In this document: in pieces, positions 39,449 through 50,930 of the stretch
Position numbering within the stretch: position 1 is the first letter of the stretch
Layout: each line of letters begins with the position of its first letter
Source: Lithodes maja
Lineage: Eukaryota; Arthropoda; Malacostraca; Decapoda; Lithodidae
NCBI GenBank assembly: GCA_037953745.1
Contig: JBAKBP010007622.1
Span: 34,102 to 98,101 of the forward strand
DNA: 64,000 nt
Direction: 5' to 3'
Program-made: the position numbers and the translations under genes
The notes under the pieces: model-generated
What the model saw: only the letters and a program-made list of their open reading frames with translations
Databases searched by the model: none
What the model was told of the DNA's origin: nothing

Positions 39449-39995
39449 GTGAGTGTCTTCAAGCTTTATAAATTACTGAGTAGGACCTATAATTATGTAC
39501 TGGTATTTAATATATATTGGCGTAAATTATTGGGTATATGTACTTATACTGGCGTAGATTAACTGGGTAGAGCCTATACAGTAGCCTATGTATTTACACT
39601 ATATTTAATATAGATTGGCGTATTTGTCTATTGTACTATAAATATTAAGTTTAATTTAAAGTGTTAGGCTATAGAGTTGGTTTAAATGGCTAAGACTAAA
39701 AATGTCTCATTAGGCCTACTGTTACCTTTGCATGTTTTAGCCTATTTGATTAAAGCGTTATTTACACAGCGATTTTGAGAAGTTCTTTTGACTAGGCTAT
39801 ATATTGTGTCGTCCCTGTTTTGGTTTGTTTGTGTAGCAAGTTTTACATTATAATTATTATTTAGCCTAGAGTGAATCTGCAATTATATTTAGGTCTACTA
39901 ATCTTTGGAATAGGCCTACTGCAAATACTACCAAGTACCCTGATGTGGCTTATTTAATCGGTATTGATACTATTGGCCTATTTGTATTTTATTTA
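39449..39995. other. AT-rich intergenic or intronic sequence, no gene seen
   Basis: Only repeated short words (TAGGCCTA, TTTAGCCTA) are visible. Confidence 0.5.
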
Positions 39996-40206
39996 TTAAC
40001 CCTTTGCAGATTATGACTCATTTTGACAGTATGCTGGCAATCATTAGACGATTTTATTCAACTTATGACAGATCTGTGGGAGTCAGAGGCCCAATTGAGT
40101 TGGTTTTGACCCCGTAAATTCCTAGAGGTCTTTCCTAAACTGCATAAAATTGTCTTAATGATAGCAAATATATACTCTTAAAGATCGTCACAATCCTCAA
40201 AACGTT
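39996..40206. repeat. Family A foldback MITE, diverged
   Basis: TTAACCCTTTGCAGATTATG-ACTCATTTTGACAG at the left and GATCGTCACAATCCTCAAAA at the right, with CAATCATTAGACGATTTTAT inside. Confidence 0.65.
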
Positions 40207-40395
40207 CATCTATTTTTGCCGACCGTCCCAGCTTGTTCTCACTTCTTATGTCTTGTTACCGGTATCATTGGCGGCAAATTGCTAAGTTCCAATCAAGATT
40301 TCTCGGATATTATGAAGATTTTGTAGTGAAATGTGGTGCTAATTATATAAACTTGGTCTTTATATGATACAGAGACAGTGGTTTCATATTTTCTA

Positions 40396-40622
40396 TTAAC
40401 CCCTTCCGTACCGATGACATCCTTTTTATTATATTTCTGGCTACTAGGCTATTAAGCACCTGTATTAAGTTTAGGAAGGATCTCTAGCCATTATAAGGCT
40501 TCTAACTATTTCAATCAACCCTTTTAACTACCATAGATCCTTTCTAAACTGCTCCAAATCTTCCAAGTAACCAATAGCTAGAATAAAATTAGAAAGACGT
40601 CGCCGGTACAATAAGGGGTTAG
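40396..40622. repeat. Family A foldback MITE
   Basis: TTAACCCCTTCCGTACCGAT-GACATC at the left and GACGTCGCCGGTACAATAAG-GGGTTA at the right. Confidence 0.75.
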
Positions 40623-40775
40623 GTTTCGATAAATTAGCTGCTAAGGGGTTCATTTTATCGCCAGCTAAACAGAAACAGACTATAAGCCTATGCAGTACCG
40701 GTAGCCCCTGTATAGCCTAGCCTACCGCCATTCTGAACTGCCCCAAATCAGCTTGGCTATAATATAGCCAAAGGG

Positions 40776-40990
40776 TTCAACCCTTTCAGTACCGGTGTCG
40801 TCCTTTTAACTTTATTCTGGCTACTGTTTGATGAATTTTTCAGTTTCAAAAGGGCCTCCAGCAATTACACATTTCGAACTATCTCATTTTACCCTTTCTA
40901 CTACCACGGATCCTTAAACTGTACAAAATCCTCTAAATATATAGTACCGGTATCAAATTTAAAAGACATCGCCAATACAGAAGGGGTTAA
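40776..40990. repeat. Family A foldback MITE
   Basis: TTCAACCCTTTCAGTACCGG at the left and GACATCGCCAATACAGAAGG-GGTTAA at the right. Confidence 0.7.
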
Positions 40991-42200
40991 GATTAGGGTA
41001 CCGGTACTCGGTGATAACATGATCGCGTAGGCTACCGGTACCAATCAAATCTGAGAATGACATGAATCAGAATAAAACTATGCACAGTACCGGTACCGTA
41101 CGATTTGTATAGGGAATTATATAGTCGCCGCGACCCTACTCTAATGATATAGGCTACGGTAAATTAGCAATGGCTCCAAATCGATTTTTAGCATGGATTC
41201 TTTGTTAATTCTAGTTTTCCTTCATATATTGTGACATTAAACATTTGGTGCAATTAAGTTTTATGTTAGTCTAACCTAACAACCTAACCTATCTTAACCT
41301 CGTTTAATATATAAATGCAAATGTCCCAGTTTATCATACCAGAAACTAATAAGTAAGGATATAAATAGTTTTAACGGAAATAATTCAAATGGCTAGGTTG
41401 GGTGCTGGAGAACTATAACTCTACCATACTTTGCTAACTGTAAGGTAGGCCTACTCAACACAAGTCAACTCATACTCACTAGCTAAATTAACTCTTACCG
41501 AACAACTATTAAACTGTTATTCAGCTTAGGAAGGACGTCTACCAATTAAATACGCTACAGACTGTCTCGATTAATGTTCTTATCTACCGTACGTTCCATA
41601 TACTGTAAGCTTCATAAAATTGTGGTACCGGTACCAATAACTTTGAAAACAGCCCCTCCTCTTTCCTTTATTTACTTTACTGCAATAACATTCTATATGC
41701 TTGGGCATTAGCCTGTGTGTTTTAACTTGTTTGGTATATTTAATAGCTCTATGGAGAAATATATGTGCCATAACCATTTATAAGGTCTTTGGGCCTTCAA
41801 GTATTCACTTAAATAGGCTAAAGTTTATTTGAACATTTAGCCTATGGCTAGTTTCGTAACAGTAACTATGGCTAACTATATACTTGGAATTAAATTTAAG
41901 TTTGGTTATTAAGTACCGTACTATAGTGATAAGATATGTCTTTGGTACGAGTTGTCTTGTGAGAGTACGGTACGGTACGAAATGTCTGGAGTATGAGTTG
42001 ATATGTAACCGGTTAGGTTAGGTTGATAGAATTGCTTAAAGAGTTCATTAATCATGTTGATCTGAAATATCTATTAGCCTATACATAATGAACAATACAA
42101 ATCCGTATCTAAAGAACGTGGGTTGTTGCCAAGCTGGTCATGCGGAGGAAGGGAGGGTCAAGTGCCAATACTTTACATACCATACCAGTACCGTATGTAC
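40991..42200. other. No gene seen; rich in TACCGGTA and TAGCCTA words
   Basis: Includes CTAACCTAACAACCTAACCT at about 41267, loosely like an arthropod TTAGG telomeric repeat but too short and degenerate to call. Confidence 0.4.
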
Positions 42201-42209
42201 CTTACAGAT

Positions 42210-42315
42210 GATCTGTATTTGGTATCCCAGGTTCGAATCCCGGGAGGAGCACATGTTTTTATTAATTTCATTGGGATGTGTTTGGTGTTGGGAGTGAAAT
42301 TAATTATATTATTTC
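42210..42315 (+). repeat. tRNA-derived SINE with conserved 3' tail
   Basis: TCCCAGGTTCGAATCCCGGG (box B) is followed by GGAGCACATG and the tail TTAATTTCATTGGGATGTGT-TTGGTGTTGGGAGTGAAATT, as in the copy at 16735-16875. Confidence 0.7.
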
Positions 42316-43962
42316 TCACAGTTGAATTTCTGGAGGAGGCTAAGTAAGTAGCCCGTGTCTCCGGTTCCAATTATATTGTCAACTTGGTTTGAGGCGGTGG
42401 TGGTCGAGGTTACTTTATTTAGATTAATCCGAGATGTATAAGTCCATATTAATCGCTGATTACTCCAGGCCTTATGATCCAAAATAATCAGGGTGTCAAA
42501 CTGTAGCAATTTTGTTTGAAGCTTTGAATGAATATGAGAAGGTATGCAAGACAATTTACAATGAAAAAACAACAACATTGTTTTAGCCATATAACACTTT
42601 TAAGAACATAATAAGAAATCTTAAGCATAAATTTATCTCTGTATATTTCGTATTGGTGACTAAAAAGACAATAGGTTTCTCGTTTGACAGTGATCCAATT
42701 TACCGGTACGGAGTACTCTCAAATTTTCTTACGGATTATGAGTTCTGACTCGATGGCCTAAACACTGGGGTAATTCATCCCCAAACTATTTCCATAAGGT
42801 AAAAACGATGTAACAGGGGAGGCGATAATTTTTACTTTGAAATAGTAAAGAACCATCGTTGAGATCGCTATTTCCGCAACTCTCACGCATGCAGGTGTAT
42901 CTATCAATTTACTTCTTTGGCACTGGCCCTTTCCCTACCCATATGTGCACATTGTTCCGTATTTACGTCTTCTGTAAGTTAAAACGATGGAGATTGAGTT
43001 TACCACTTTCCCCCGTTTTCTGCTTCGTGTTGACTTTGACGTCCGTGCTCACCAGAGGGTGCTCACGGTGCTCTATAACGTCATAATATGATATAAGTTT
43101 TACCAATTATTTGCTATAGGGCCTAGGCTAGTTAGCGTCGGTTAGCGATGTTATGTTTGCTACCGCCCACCTATGATACGAGATTAGGTCATGTTGTTAA
43201 TTTGGTTAGGTTCAGTTAATTTGGTTTGTGAACATAGGCTAAATAAGTAAAAAATGCCTTGCTAAGGTTATTGATATTTATTGCTAATGTAGCACACGTC
43301 TGTAATCATAAATTCAAGCTGATTTATGTAGATTAGCTGGTTTTGAATAGCCTATATATAGATCTTACAACTAGCCTAGGCCTAGTCGAGCTTGTGAAAG
43401 CTTTACAAGCTTACAAGGTTCGTATTACATTTCGTAAGTAGGCCTACCGGCACATACTTTAACTCTGATTTTCACTTTCATCAGCTTTTTAAAGTTTGGT
43501 CAAATTAGTATTTAGGGCACATTCAGGCGTTTTTGCTTGTTTAACCCCTCCTTTTCCCTGAATTTCGAAGCCCTCCCGACTTACGTCTTGTAGCCTACTT
43601 AATCCGTGGGGTATTGGGGCCATATTTAACTACCGGTATGTATGCCAGTAGGCTATGCCGCATATTTGCGAGAAAAACAATACCCCCAGTGTTTTAATTG
43701 AAAAAAAAAAAAAAATATATAAAACTTGCCACCGTGCTCTTTACTTTTACCTTTTACTCGCCATAATGAATCAATTTTATATACATACCGGGACGGTACC
43801 GGTATTTAAATACATTATAGCCGTAGCAAGGCAACTCATCTAACGTGTATGCAATATTGTTCACACTGAAACATCTCTTTCACAGCCTAAATATGATGGT
43901 ACGGTATATAACTTGGTAGATACAGATGATCGACACAGATGAATACAGATATTTCGACTCAC
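42316..43962. other. Intron sequence, no gene seen
   Basis: AT-rich with a 14-A run at about 43700 and many TAGGCCTA-type words. No recognisable coding exon was found on either strand. Confidence 0.5.
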
Positions 43963-44141
43963 CTAACGTGGAGGCAATATTGGTGACGAAGCATCCTTTA
44001 CACAGCCTGACGATGAAGGTACTCTTGCCTACTGCAGCGTCTCCGGCAAACACCACCTTGTAGGTTCTCTCAGGGGGCCCCATGGGTTCATAGGGCCCCA
44101 CTGCACGAGACCCCATGTAGCCCAGGGGGAGGTGCTGGGGG
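43963..44141 (-). CDS. RASEF-like large Rab GTPase, exon with P-loop
   Basis: Ends ACGTTAG|gtgagtc (phase 1). A likely acceptor is CATTTCCTCCCCCAG at 44142-44143, giving 179 nt; another AG six bases on is possible. It encodes a Pro/Gly-rich linker (HLPLGYMGSRAVGPYEPMGP), then ERTYKVVFAGDAAVGKSTFI, VRLCKGCFVTN and IASTL. GDAAVGKS is the Walker A/P-loop, and the Thr of ASTLG is the switch I Mg-coordinating residue. A G domain preceded by in-frame proline-rich coding sequence, rather than by a start codon, fits the large multidomain Rabs (RASEF, CRACR2A), which carry EF-hands and coiled coils upstream. Those exons are not in view. Confidence 0.88.
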
Positions 44142-44162
44142 CTGGGGGAGGAAATGGAGAGA

Positions 44163-44300
44163 TGCGATAAATTCATATATATTTTCACCAACCCACCAAC
44201 TAATTTACAAAGGTGCGATAAATTCATATAAATTTTCACCAACTCGCCAACTACTTTACAAATAAACCTAACTAATGAAATCAATGAAAGAAATGACAAT
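44163..44300 (-). repeat. SINE tail fragments in tandem
   Basis: GCGATAAATTCATATA-ATTTTCACCAAC occurs twice (from 44163 and 44214), then AAATAAACCTAACTAATGAA. The same tail is found at 47050-47105. Confidence 0.55.
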
Positions 44301-44439
44301 AGCTACTCGGTGTTAACATTCTTAGGCGATCATAGTATACACTTTGGGAATGATTGTTCTATCAGTGGAATAATACAAAAGATATTTCTGAAAGATGACG
44401 CTGATAAAAAAAAATCTATAAAAAACACACAAGGCTGTG

Positions 44440-44720
44440 ATCCTTGAGATACCGGTAGCCTATAGAGACTGCAAAATCGCAAATATACCAGTACCGGGTA
44501 CTGGTAGCCTACCCATTTTTAAAGAAAGTAAAAACATTATCGGTACGTTATATCGTGCATAAATATATATAGCCTATATACAGTATAGGCCTATACCGGT
44601 ATATATATAGGCCTATATAGCCTACCGGTATATACCGTGTATATATATATATATATATAAGCCTACACAGTATATACTGTATATATATAAATAAATAAGA
44701 GAGAGAGAGAGAGAGCAAGA
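44440..44720. repeat. TA-rich palindromic words and (GA)n
   Basis: Dense TACCGGTATATA, TAGGCCTATA and (TA)n up to about 44690, then GAGAGAGA. Low complexity. Confidence 0.8.
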
Positions 44721-45343
44721 GGAGATCAGATAAAGAGTAGCCTAGCTGAAAAGTTTGGAGCGAGATGAAGGGACTATCCAGAGGGGTCTCCCCCCCCCCC
44801 CCCCTTTCTGTCTGTCACAAGTTTCTCAGTTAATTCCAGCCTGCTCGGAGGGGGAGTGGGAGGGGGGAGACTATAAACCTTATCTTCCTAGTATAAATAT
44901 ACAAAAATACATATGGTTTGTATATTTATACTTTATATTGACATAACTTTAATTTAAAGGCGATAATAGGTTGGGTGGTGGCTGATAACTACCGTGTTTG
45001 ATGGGGGAGAAATAATGGTTTGCTGGTTCTCACAGGTAAGCCACGGTAGCCTTGTCCGTTGTCATTACCGGTACCGTAATGTGTGACTTTAATCTCATGA
45101 CACAAGGACAAGTGGCTTATTTCTACACTTTTGGTAATGCACTATAGTAATGTATATTGACGAAAATTAGGGGACGGTGTGAAAAAAGTTGTCAAAATAT
45201 CATACTGATCCAACTGTTTGGTAATAGGTTATTCCCGAAAAACGATGCCACACGGCCTCTGAAACCCATAGTAGGTCTGTCGATTTACCGGTATCTAGGC
45301 TATCTTGACTATCCATATTATGTTGTTCATCAGTAGTTGTGGT
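44721..45343. other. No gene seen
   Basis: A run of 14 C at about 44791, then unremarkable AT-rich sequence. Confidence 0.5.
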
Positions 45344-45677
45344 TTAAGGGGAGTTTTTTAGTGTTTCCTAGACTTCCATCAAGCTTGGAATTACACTCCC
45401 TTGACCCCTTTCAAGATAAATTTGTACATTTTTCGGTAGAAACATTTCCCGGCCGAAGGCCGGTTCCTCTTTAATTACAGGCTTGCTATCGCTCGCCAGG
45501 AAAAAAATTGACACCTAAATGGGACGAAAGGTCTTAATAGTGACATAAATGGGGTGAAAGTTCTTAAAATCGCCAAACTAATGGGGCGAACGTCTTAAAA
45601 TCTCAAAATAAATGGGGCTAAACATGAGGGAGAAAGGGGTAAAGAAAAAAATTCCTCAAGTGGAAATCTCCCCTTAA
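45344..45677. repeat. Family C MITE, TTAA-flanked
   Basis: TTAAGGGGAGTTTTTTAG at the left and GGAAATCTCCCCTTAA at the right. Core CCCGGCCGAAGGCCGG and CTTGCTATCGCTCGCCAGG. Confidence 0.85.
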
Positions 45678-45939
45678 CCTCTTCAGCACCATCACGCCCT
45701 TTTAGCTTTGATTCTGGATAAAATTCACAAAAATATTCTACGATATGATACCGGTGCTTAGTGTTTGTCATTACGGTACGGTACCTGTACCGTACCGTAC
45801 TTTAGTCTGTTACGGTACTGTTTATTTTCAACGGGCGGTAAATTGCAAAATGCCCATCAAGATTTCTGTTATTTTGAAGATTTTGTGGTGAAATATGGTG
45901 CTAAATAGGCCTATACTGTATATATATATATATTTGGTC

Positions 45940-46180
45940 TTAACTCTTTCACGCTTTTATGACGCAGAGGTTGCCAGATTAGCAATAAGACCATAGAGTT
46001 CTCTCGCTCTTATAATTACGGTACCTCTCCAAAATTAGTTTTCTGCCCAAAGCTAACTCAAAGACAACTGCAGAGGTTGAAGTAACTAAACTAAAGGTTT
46101 CTAAATACCCCTGATGGCAACAAAGGCTTTAATGTATCCCTAATAGGCTCAAAATTGCGTCATAAGCGTGAAAGGGTTAA
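45940..46180. repeat. Family F palindromic MITE
   Basis: TTAACTCTTTCACGCTTTTA-TGACGCA at the left and TGCGTCATAAGCGTGAAAGG-GTTAA at the right. About 27-bp inverted ends distinct from family A but with the same TTAACYC start. The middle contains TTGCCAGATTAGC and GAGGTTGAAGT. Confidence 0.75.
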
Positions 46181-46357
46181 TATGATGCAGAGCCAGAGAC
46201 ATACCGGTAGTTTCTTATTTTTCCGTTAGCCTAAGTAGCCTACCGGTATCGATAAATTAGCCTAGTTCCTAAGGGATTCAATGTACTGTCAGCTGGAAAG
46301 ACACAGCCTATATAGCCGGTACCGGTATGTCATTAATTGTTCAGTCCTTCACCTTCA

Positions 46358-46716
46358 TTAAGGGAGGATGAGCTGGTTTTTCTGGCCCTTTCTCCCTCGT
46401 CTTTAGCCCCATTGTTTTTTTTTTAGATTTCGAGACGTTCGGCCCATCAGTTTGGTGATTTTAAGACCACTCCATTTCTGTGTCAATATTAAGACCTTTC
46501 GTGCCATTTAGCTGTCGATTTTCTCCTGGCGAGCGAAAGCGAGCCTGTAATTTTAGGAGTAACTGGCCTTCGGCCTGACAACAAAATACACATTTATCTT
46601 GAAGGGGGGGTCTAGGGAGTGCTTTTTTACAGGTTGATGGAGGTCTAGGGAGAAAACTAAACGAGTTTATAATACATGAACAAAATCGAACACAAAAAGA
46701 ACCCCCCCCCCCTTAA
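46358..46716. repeat. Family C MITE, inverted orientation
   Basis: TTAAGGGAGGATGAGC at the left and AACCCCCCCCCCTTAA at the right. GGCGAGCGAAAGCGAGCCTG and GGCCTTCGGCCTG appear in the reverse order to the other copies. Confidence 0.8.
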
Positions 46717-46867
46717 TTTTGATGTACCAGTACCGGTATTAGCTTAATGAAGCTAAAATGAACTCGCAATACGTTCTGGTCTCTGAATTGGATTTTTAGG
46801 CTAACCACGAACTATGTTATTCGCGCAATGACATGGTACGGTAGCTTCTCTCTAATGATCTCTATCC

Positions 46868-47237
46868 TTAACCCCTTCTGTACCAGCGACGTCTTTTTAG
46901 TTACCGTATATTTTGGCAGCTATTAGACGATTACATTATGTTTAGGAAGGATCTCTAGCAATTTTAAGGTTTTGCACCATCTCAATCAGTACCACAGATC
47001 CTTCGTAAGCTGCATAAAATCATCTAAATATAGCTAGAATAGAATTTTCATATTTGTTTTCACCAACCCACCAATTATTTTACAAATAAACCTAACTAAT
47101 TAAAAAAATGAAAGCAATGAATACATAGGCTATGGTACGGTACTCCAAAGACTCGAACCTTTGATACTCGCACCGAAATTCCGCACACTAAGTACTAGGC
47201 TAACAAGACAGACGTCGCTGGTACAGAAAGGGTTACG
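46868..47237. repeat. Family A MITE with an inserted SINE
   Basis: TTAACCCCTTCTGTACCAGC-GACGTC at the left and ACAGACGTCGCTGGTACAGA-AAGGGTTA at the right. The middle from about 47040 to 47215 is a minus-strand SINE (tail AAATAAACCTAACTAATTAA, degenerate box B ACTCGAACCTTTG). Confidence 0.7.
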
Positions 47238-47303
47238 GTAGTCTTTCTAATGCCTGTAGCGATAATATTATTATTGCACCTATGCCTAGTAATGTCATTG
47301 AGT

Positions 47304-47382
47304 GTAATACTGTTCAAACGTTCAAAAATCATAGATAACTATCTTGCCCTTAACCCCCAATTAACTGTGTTCACAAACGAAT
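47304..47382 (+). repeat. CR1-like LINE 3' fragment
   Basis: The translation ILFKRSKIIDNYLALNPQLT-VFTNE parallels the C-terminus SFKLRLDKYLASNPRLTAFV-NE of the LINE at 9882. It lies on the opposite strand to that copy. Confidence 0.65.
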
Positions 47383-47557
47383 GGCTCCACTTTATACGGT
47401 GCTATCCTTTCCTGTTTTCACATATAACAAGCAGCCCCGAAAGGATTAATTGTCCTGCTGTTGCTTTTTTTCCTTTGTACTGTCAAAATAATCACTTAAT
47501 TATAAAAACAAAAACAAAAATGGTAGACATAGTGTTCTATCATCTGTGTGCTAATAT

Positions 47558-49411
47558 TGTGACGCATGCCGAGTATGAGCATGCTGTACAGAACGCTCAG
47601 TCAGACCCCACTCTCGCTAGGATCGTCAGGGCAGGAACTTTGGCTGTAGTCCGTGTAGTTTCCTAACTCAGTTTATGTGAGCCGTTGTACTATAAGTATT
47701 ATAATTATGTATTTTGTTTTCTTCTAAGTCAACGAGTTCTATTTTATATCATTAGATATAAGTATTGTGTGTGGGACTTATATATAATGAGGAGAAGAGA
47801 GAGAGTTATGTAACGACGGCCAGTGAGCGCGCCACGAGGTAGGTAGGCCTCCCTCCCTCCTCCCTCCTCCCTCCTCAAGCGCGTGGGAAATCCTTTGTCG
47901 ATCCCAGATTGAGAGAGAATATGACGTAATGATTGTCAGTGGGCGGTCCTTAGTAGTTTGCGATATGCCGCTAGAGGGCCGAGTATAAAAAGGAGAGGTC
48001 CTCGCCACAATTCTTTAGAACTCATCAGGCAGAGCGACTTCTCATATCCCTTGCAACTATCCATATTCTTCCGACTGATGTGAACTTTCTCTACTCTCTG
48101 AACAGCCTATCTTCTTCTCTTCTCGTCCCTTTTTAACCCATGATCCCTTTGGTGCAGATTTAGTCAGCCAAAGTATTATCGCTTGAGTTCTCACGAGATA
48201 TATGCCTGTTAGATAGCCTATTTTGGAAGGGATAACTAGAATAGGATTGATTGATGTTTGTTGCACTCGTATATGCATTTCCCTGTGTACGATTATCCAT
48301 GTTCCTGTTTTCTGCTGGTTTAGGTAATGCTAGACTGGGATAGGGTTTCGGGAGTTGTGATTTCCTATGAGTACTAGGTTTTGGTTGAACCGGTACAATT
48401 GCAACGGAGACGTGGGAAGCCTAGGTGGTCTTTCTGACTGTGTACCTTGAGAGTTTAGCACTGTGTTGCGAGTGAGGGCTTTTGCCTCTGCCACCCAACA
48501 CTGTGCTATCTCGTTTGCTTGACTTTGAGAGGATCGCCAGGAGAGAACCAGATACTAGTGATCTGGATCTCTCAAGAGAGCATCCCGTCAATTAACGTAA
48601 TTTGGCCGCACAGTCTTAAGGACCTCGCTAGGCTACGAGCCGCTTGCTCAGCCATTGTTTCCTAACCTTAGATATCCCAGCTAGACTTTGCTCGACCAGC
48701 AGACACAGCATAGTATTGAAGCTTCTCCTTATGTATGTTATTGTTTATGCACTACCGGTATTGATTTCATGTGTGGCACGCTTAGCTACTGTAGAGATTA
48801 GTGGCCCACGAGCACAATCCTAGTAGGCTATTGTCAGTGCATTGTCGGAGTACTTCTTCTTAATGTTTGCCATTTACTATTGTCTATTCTTATAATTCTT
48901 CTTATGTCAATTTAAAGCCTTTAATATTAGTTAATTGCCAGCGTGTTACTTATTGAATTGCTGTTCAAAATCCGATACTTACTTCTTACGAGTATTCGAG
49001 AAGCATCTAACTTTATCAGAAGATTCCTTGCTTGATGCTCGAGGACTATTGTTTAACGTAACGTAATAGTGCCGATCCGAAGTAGAGGGTGGAGGACTTC
49101 TTAAGTTCTTAGTCAAGGGTGGATTACTTCGGCTTCGGCCAACACTATTCTTTAGTGTTGTAGTACTTTCTTCTTTGTTTGATTGTTGACCAGACTAGAT
49201 AACTCCCGTCTTGTTATTAGTCTGTTGTGTGAAACGCTAGTACCGAGTTCTTGTATACCCCGTTATAGCAGATAGAACTCTGGAGGGTAGTGGCGTTTTT
49301 TGTTCGGCTGGCAGTACTCTGGGGTTGGGATCGTGTGTTTCCGTTGTGGCAGCGAGCCATACTCGAGTCCTGTGTAAGAGCCCTAGTGTACCCGAGTGCC
49401 CGGTCGTAACA
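47558..49411 (+). repeat. 5' LTR of the degenerate Gmr1-like element
   Basis: TGTGACGCATGCCGAGTATG start and GCCCGGTCGTAACA end. Small indels distinguish it from the 3' copy (for example an extra ACCGGT-type 4-6 bp at 48753). Confidence 0.92.
47984..47990 (+). promoter_or_regulatory. TATA box of the 5' LTR
   Basis: GAGTATAAAAAGGAGAGG, with a candidate initiator (ACTCATCAGG) about 35 bp on. The same motif is at 55707-55713 in the 3' LTR. Confidence 0.55.
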
Positions 49412-49413
49412 AA

Positions 49414-49431
49414 TGGCGACCTTGCTTAGGA
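49414..49431 (+). promoter_or_regulatory. Primer-binding site of the degenerate Gmr1-like element
   Basis: TGGCGACCTTGCTTAGGA, two bases after the LTR. Confidence 0.65.
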
Positions 49432-49625
49432 TTTTGTGAACAGTATAATTTTCTGCAGAGTTGTACTACATTTGTTTGTTCGTACTTTAGCGTACATATT
49501 GAAGAATATATTTTTTTTGTAAGGCAATTAGGAGAGCATTTAAGAGACTCCAGTTAATTTAGTAATTAGTGCTTACATAAGGGAGTTTAACACTTTTGTC
49601 TCGAGAATTTTTTGTGAACTTCAGT

Positions 49626-50930
49626 ATGTCGTGCCCTAGTACTGACGAGGAGCGAGAGATGCCATTTGAGGAGGTGCCGTTAGTAACTAGTGAGGAGGAT
49701 GCTAGACTTTTTGTGAGTAAGCAGTACCATGTGACGGAGGGGAGGCTGACTGGGGTGGATATTTATGGCTTGCACCTGATAGCCAAGGTTTTGGGCAGAT
49801 CCAATGTAGGAGGGATGTCCAAGGGGGAGCTGATTTCCTGGGTGTTGCGTGGGCGACATGGGGTTTCGGAGGAGAGGGCGTTTGGGGGGGTTCCTCCCCA
49901 GATCCCCTCTCACTCGACTCCCACAGTGCCGTCCACTCAGTTGCCGGAGGTTAGCACTCTCCCACAGAGGGATGAGAATTGGAAGATTGGAGTGCCCTCG
50001 GGCGGTGCGTATGGTGGTTCCCCAGTTCTTGCCCCCCCTCCTTCAGTAGTGGCAACTCCCTCTTCCTGCCTGTCTCCAGATATGATATTTAAACTTGAGC
50101 TTGCTAAGATTGAGAATGAATCTAGGAAGCAGGAGAATGAGGCTAGGAAGCATGAGATTGAGGCTGAGACTAGGAAGCATGAGATTGAGGTTAGGAGGCA
50201 GGAGGATGAGACCAGGAGGCATGAGGCTGAGGTTAGGAGGCACGAGGCTGAGCTTAGGTACGACTCAGAGAAATATTGTGCTCAAATAGATTTAGATAAG
50301 ACTCATGCAGAGTCGACAGGGATTCGGATGGGCCGTGAGGGCCAAGTAAGAGAACAGTCCTTGTCCCACTTAGTCAAGTTGGTGCCGGCATTTAGTGAAA
50401 CTGAAGTCACAGAATTTTTTAATCGTTTTGAGAAGAAGTGTAGGGAGCATAATTGGCCTCAAGAGAAGTGGGCAGCTCTGGTCTCCTCAAGACTTACGGG
50501 TAAGGGTCTGAAGGCTTATGATGCACTGCCTTTAGAGTCTTGCATTGACTACCCAGAATTGAAGAGAGCTGTCCTACGGGCATACGAGTTGCAACCAGAA
50601 ACATATCGATTGAAGTTTCGGGGTGTTACAAAGACTAGGGAGGCGACCTTTCTTGAACATGCCCGGGACTTAAAAGATGCACTTACAAACTGGACACGTT
50701 CTGAGAAAGCTGAGACGGCCGAACAGTTGACTGAGCTGTTTTTGCTCGAGCAGTTTTATAAGTGTACAGGTGCAGAAATGACTTTAACTATTAAAGAAAA
50801 GAATCCAAAAACTCTACAGGAGGCAGCTGAGATGGCTGACCTCCGGCTATCATTAATTCGTGGGTGCGGGTCTGCCCAGCGTAGTGAGGCAGGTAACAAG
50901 GGGCGTGACGCCCCACCCCCCCCGAGTTAG
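49626..50930 (+). CDS. Gag of the degenerate Gmr1-like element
   Basis: I take the ATG at 49626 (MSCPSTDEEREM). About 435 codons, similar to residues 10-410 of the gag at 24760 (shared blocks FEKKCRE, LQPETYRLKFRGV, TIKEK.PKT). A charged repeat of KHEIE/RRQEDE-type heptads (about 155-220) predicts a coiled coil and looks like an internal expansion. The frame ends prematurely in a run of C near 50922; the zinc knuckle lies in the next frame. Confidence 0.88.
   Translation: MSCPSTDEEREMPFEEVPLVTSEEDARLFVSKQYHVTEGRLTGVDIYGLHLIAKVLGRSNVGGMSKGELISWVLRGRHGVSEERAFGGVPPQIPSHSTPTVPSTQLPEVSTLPQRDENWKIGVPSGGAYGGSPVLAPPPSVVATPSSCLSPDMIFKLELAKIENESRKQENEARKHEIEAETRKHEIEVRRQEDETRRHEAEVRRHEAELRYDSEKYCAQIDLDKTHAESTGIRMGREGQVREQSLSHLVKLVPAFSETEVTEFFNRFEKKCREHNWPQEKWAALVSSRLTGKGLKAYDALPLESCIDYPELKRAVLRAYELQPETYRLKFRGVTKTREATFLEHARDLKDALTNWTRSEKAETAEQLTELFLLEQFYKCTGAEMTLTIKEKNPKTLQEAAEMADLRLSLIRGCGSAQRSEAGNKGRDAPPPPS

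Noticed and set aside
41267..41300. Interstitial telomeric (CCTAA)n repeat
   Set aside because: Only a few imperfect CTAAC words; too short to distinguish from chance in this CCTA-rich stretch.
47250..47666. 138-codon plus-strand frame
   Set aside because: It joins a LINE relic (47304-47382) to the start of an LTR by chance; not one gene.
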